From NCBI GenBank assembly GCA_009702945.1, contig WLGZ01000045.1, positions 1 through 7,198 on the forward strand: a DNA stretch of 7,198 nt. The letters are read 5' to 3'. The translations under genes were made by a program, and so were the position numbers. The notes below the pieces were generated by a model. It had not been told where the DNA came from. It ran no database searches and saw only the letters and a list, made by a program, of their open reading frames with translations. Within the stretch, counting starts at the first letter, position 1; each line of letters begins with the position of its first letter. The DNA is from Actinomycetota bacterium (GTDB lineage: Bacteria; Actinomycetota; Actinomycetes; S36-B12; UBA5976). Of the stretch, positions 6,079 to 7,198 are shown one piece after another.

Positions 6079-6990
6079 CTAATTCAGGTACTTTTCCAGG
6101 TCAGCTTTGGCAGCTTCCACCTCTCGATCCATAGCTTCCAGTAATTCTGGGATGCCAGCAAAGCTCTCCATGTCCCGAATGTGCGAGACGAAGTCCAAAT
6201 CCACGACTTTGCCATATAGGTCCAGGCCAGATTCACCAATTACATAAGCCTCGACTCGGCGATTAACTACATCGTCAAATGTTGGATTAGTGCCCACGCT
6301 GATTGCAGAACTATGGGCTACGCCATCAATCCATAGCAAACCTGAATAAACGCCATCAGCTGGAATTAGCAGTCCGCCCTGAACGTCAATGTTTGCGGTT
6401 GGATAGCCGATTTCTCTTCCCCGATGGTCACCATGAACTACTTCACCCGAAACTCGGTGCGCTCGACCCAATAAGCCGTTCGCACCTTCAACGTGTCCCT
6501 TCAAGATCGCATTGCGAATTCGAGTTGATGACCATGCTGTTGAGTCACCAACTAAGTCAACAATGCGAACTTCGAATCCAAACTTCTTTGCCAGTTCTTG
6601 AAGTGTTTCAACTGTGCCACTGGCACCATGTCCAAATCTAAAGTTTCGGCCGACAATAACAACTTGCGCATTCAAGGCACCTATCAATATGTCCTCTACA
6701 AACTCATCGCTGGACATGTGTGCCATTGCATCTGTGAATTTCAAGGTCTCAACGTGATCCACGCCGTTTTCCAGAAGAAGTGTTGCGCGTCGCTGCGGAA
6801 GGGTAAGTAAGCCGGCAAATGAATCTGGTCGAAGAAATGCCTTGGGCGGCGGATCAAACGTAGCTGCGGTTAAAGTGCCATTGATGCTGTTCGCAATACT
6901 TTTTGCGATCCCAAGTACCTGACGGTGGCCAGCATGGACTCCATCAAAGACACCAATGGTGACAACAACTGGAACATTTGGGCTACTCAT
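6079..6990 (-). CDS. ribF: Bifunctional riboflavin kinase / FAD synthetase (RibF)
   Basis: RibF phosphorylates riboflavin to FMN and adenylylates FMN to FAD. From the ATG at 6990 it has 303 residues. The N-terminal FMN adenylyltransferase half shows GVFDGVHAGH (13-22, nucleotidyltransferase HxGH at 19-22), GRNFRFG (114-120) and SSTRIR (154-159). The C-terminal kinase half shows GYPTANI (195-201, PTAN binding Mg-ATP), SVGTNPTF (231-238) and E247 in RRVEAY, the expected catalytic glutamate. The motif usually written FDPHP reads FDPPP (45-49); E. coli RibF also lacks the His here, so activity is not necessarily lost. I chose the ATG at 6990 over an in-frame TTG at 6999: the ATG overlaps the truB stop by 8 bp, and the family's conserved part starts just after it. 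No strong ribosome site is visible, which suggests coupling to truB. Confidence 0.95.
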   Translation of the reverse strand: MSSPNVPVVVTIGVFDGVHAGHRQVLGIAKSIANSINGTLTAATFDPPPKAFLRPDSFAGLLTLPQRRATLLLENGVDHVETLKFTDAMAHMSSDEFVEDILIGALNAQVVIVGRNFRFGHGASGTVETLQELAKKFGFEVRIVDLVGDSTAWSSTRIRNAILKGHVEGANGLLGRAHRVSGEVVHGDHRGREIGYPTANIDVQGGLLIPADGVYSGLLWIDGVAHSSAISVGTNPTFDDVVNRRVEAYVIGESGLDLYGKVVDLDFVSHIRDMESFAGIPELLEAMDREVEAAKADLEKYLN

Positions 6991-7198
6991 TAGTTGCAAA
7001 CACTACCAATGGATGAAGCACTGAGTCGGAATTATCAAACAATCCAATTGCCCTGCCATCCGGCGAAATCAGACCAACATGGCCTGAAGCTAGATCTGCT
7101 GGCGCCGAGAGTCTTACTCCGTTAACAGCCTTGCTTGCCTGTTCTTCAGTTAACACAATATGTTGGAAGCCGGCCTTGACTGCTGTTGCCAAGTCCAT
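6983..7198 (-). CDS. truB: tRNA pseudouridine(55) synthase TruB, C-terminal fragment (cut by window edge)
   Basis: The last 71 codons of a minus-strand gene are present; the frame is open to the right edge. TruB makes pseudouridine 55 in the T-loop of tRNAs. The catalytic domain lies outside the window. What is visible resembles the actinobacterial TruB C-terminal domain: a helical segment (about residues 2-24 of the fragment, AVKAGFQHIVLTEEQASK), then a small beta domain with HVGLISPDGRAIGLF and a terminal HPLVVFATNE. The Met at the edge is just an internal codon, not a start. The TAG stop (6985-6983) overlaps the ribF start, and truB-ribF adjacency is common in bacteria, which supports the call. 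The identification rests on the tail and the neighbour, not on catalytic residues. Confidence 0.8.
   Translation of the reverse strand: MDLATAVKAGFQHIVLTEEQASKAVNGVRLSAPADLASGHVGLISPDGRAIGLFDNSDSVLHPLVVFATNE

Noticed and set aside
6303..6810. Plus-strand open frames opposite ribF
   Set aside because: They are antisense to a well-conserved RibF with all motifs present; no domain or start signal supports them.

Overview
The window is a core housekeeping stretch of an actinobacterial chromosome. The evidence is the minus-strand gene order truB–ribF–rpsO–pnp–M16 peptidase–dapB, a TruB fragment that looks like the actinobacterial-type C-terminus, a 738-residue PNPase, and S15, DapB and FAD synthetase sequences that read as actinobacterial. 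Base composition is close to half G+C where I counted a few lines by eye, low for the phylum, and genes are tightly packed. That suits a low-GC, streamlined (for example freshwater planktonic) actinomycete; the lineage is an inference I could not test.

Layout, left to right. Positions 1-60 (minus) hold the first 20 codons of a probable membrane protein that runs off the left edge. It diverges, across 33 bp, from azlC-azlD (plus, 94-1106), a two-component branched-chain amino acid exporter. azlD converges on dapB and their 3' ends overlap by 12 bp. Everything from dapB to the right edge is on the minus strand. Read in the direction of transcription (right to left) it is: the 3' end of truB; ribF, overlapping truB by 8 bp; a 169-bp gap with a duplicated 18-bp element and rpsO leader hairpins; rpsO; a 245-bp gap with a strong 10-bp stem-loop and a structured pnp leader; pnp; an M16 peptidase gene overlapping pnp by up to 23 bp; and dapB 3 bp further on.

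How the genes fit together. truB, rpsO and pnp serve tRNA modification, the 30S ribosome and RNA turnover. ribF makes FMN and FAD. The M16 peptidase is of the kind commonly encoded beside pnp. dapB is the reductase of lysine/diaminopimelate synthesis and appears translationally tied to the peptidase gene. The azlCD pair is a separate transcription unit.

I see no mobile element, CRISPR array, tRNA, rRNA or defence system, and no convincing undescribed system. The best leads are in non-coding DNA: the duplicated 18-bp element between ribF and rpsO, the rpsO-pnp stem-loop, the folded pnp leader whose last hairpin covers the ribosome-binding site, and a very short divergent region with signs of leaderless transcription on both sides.
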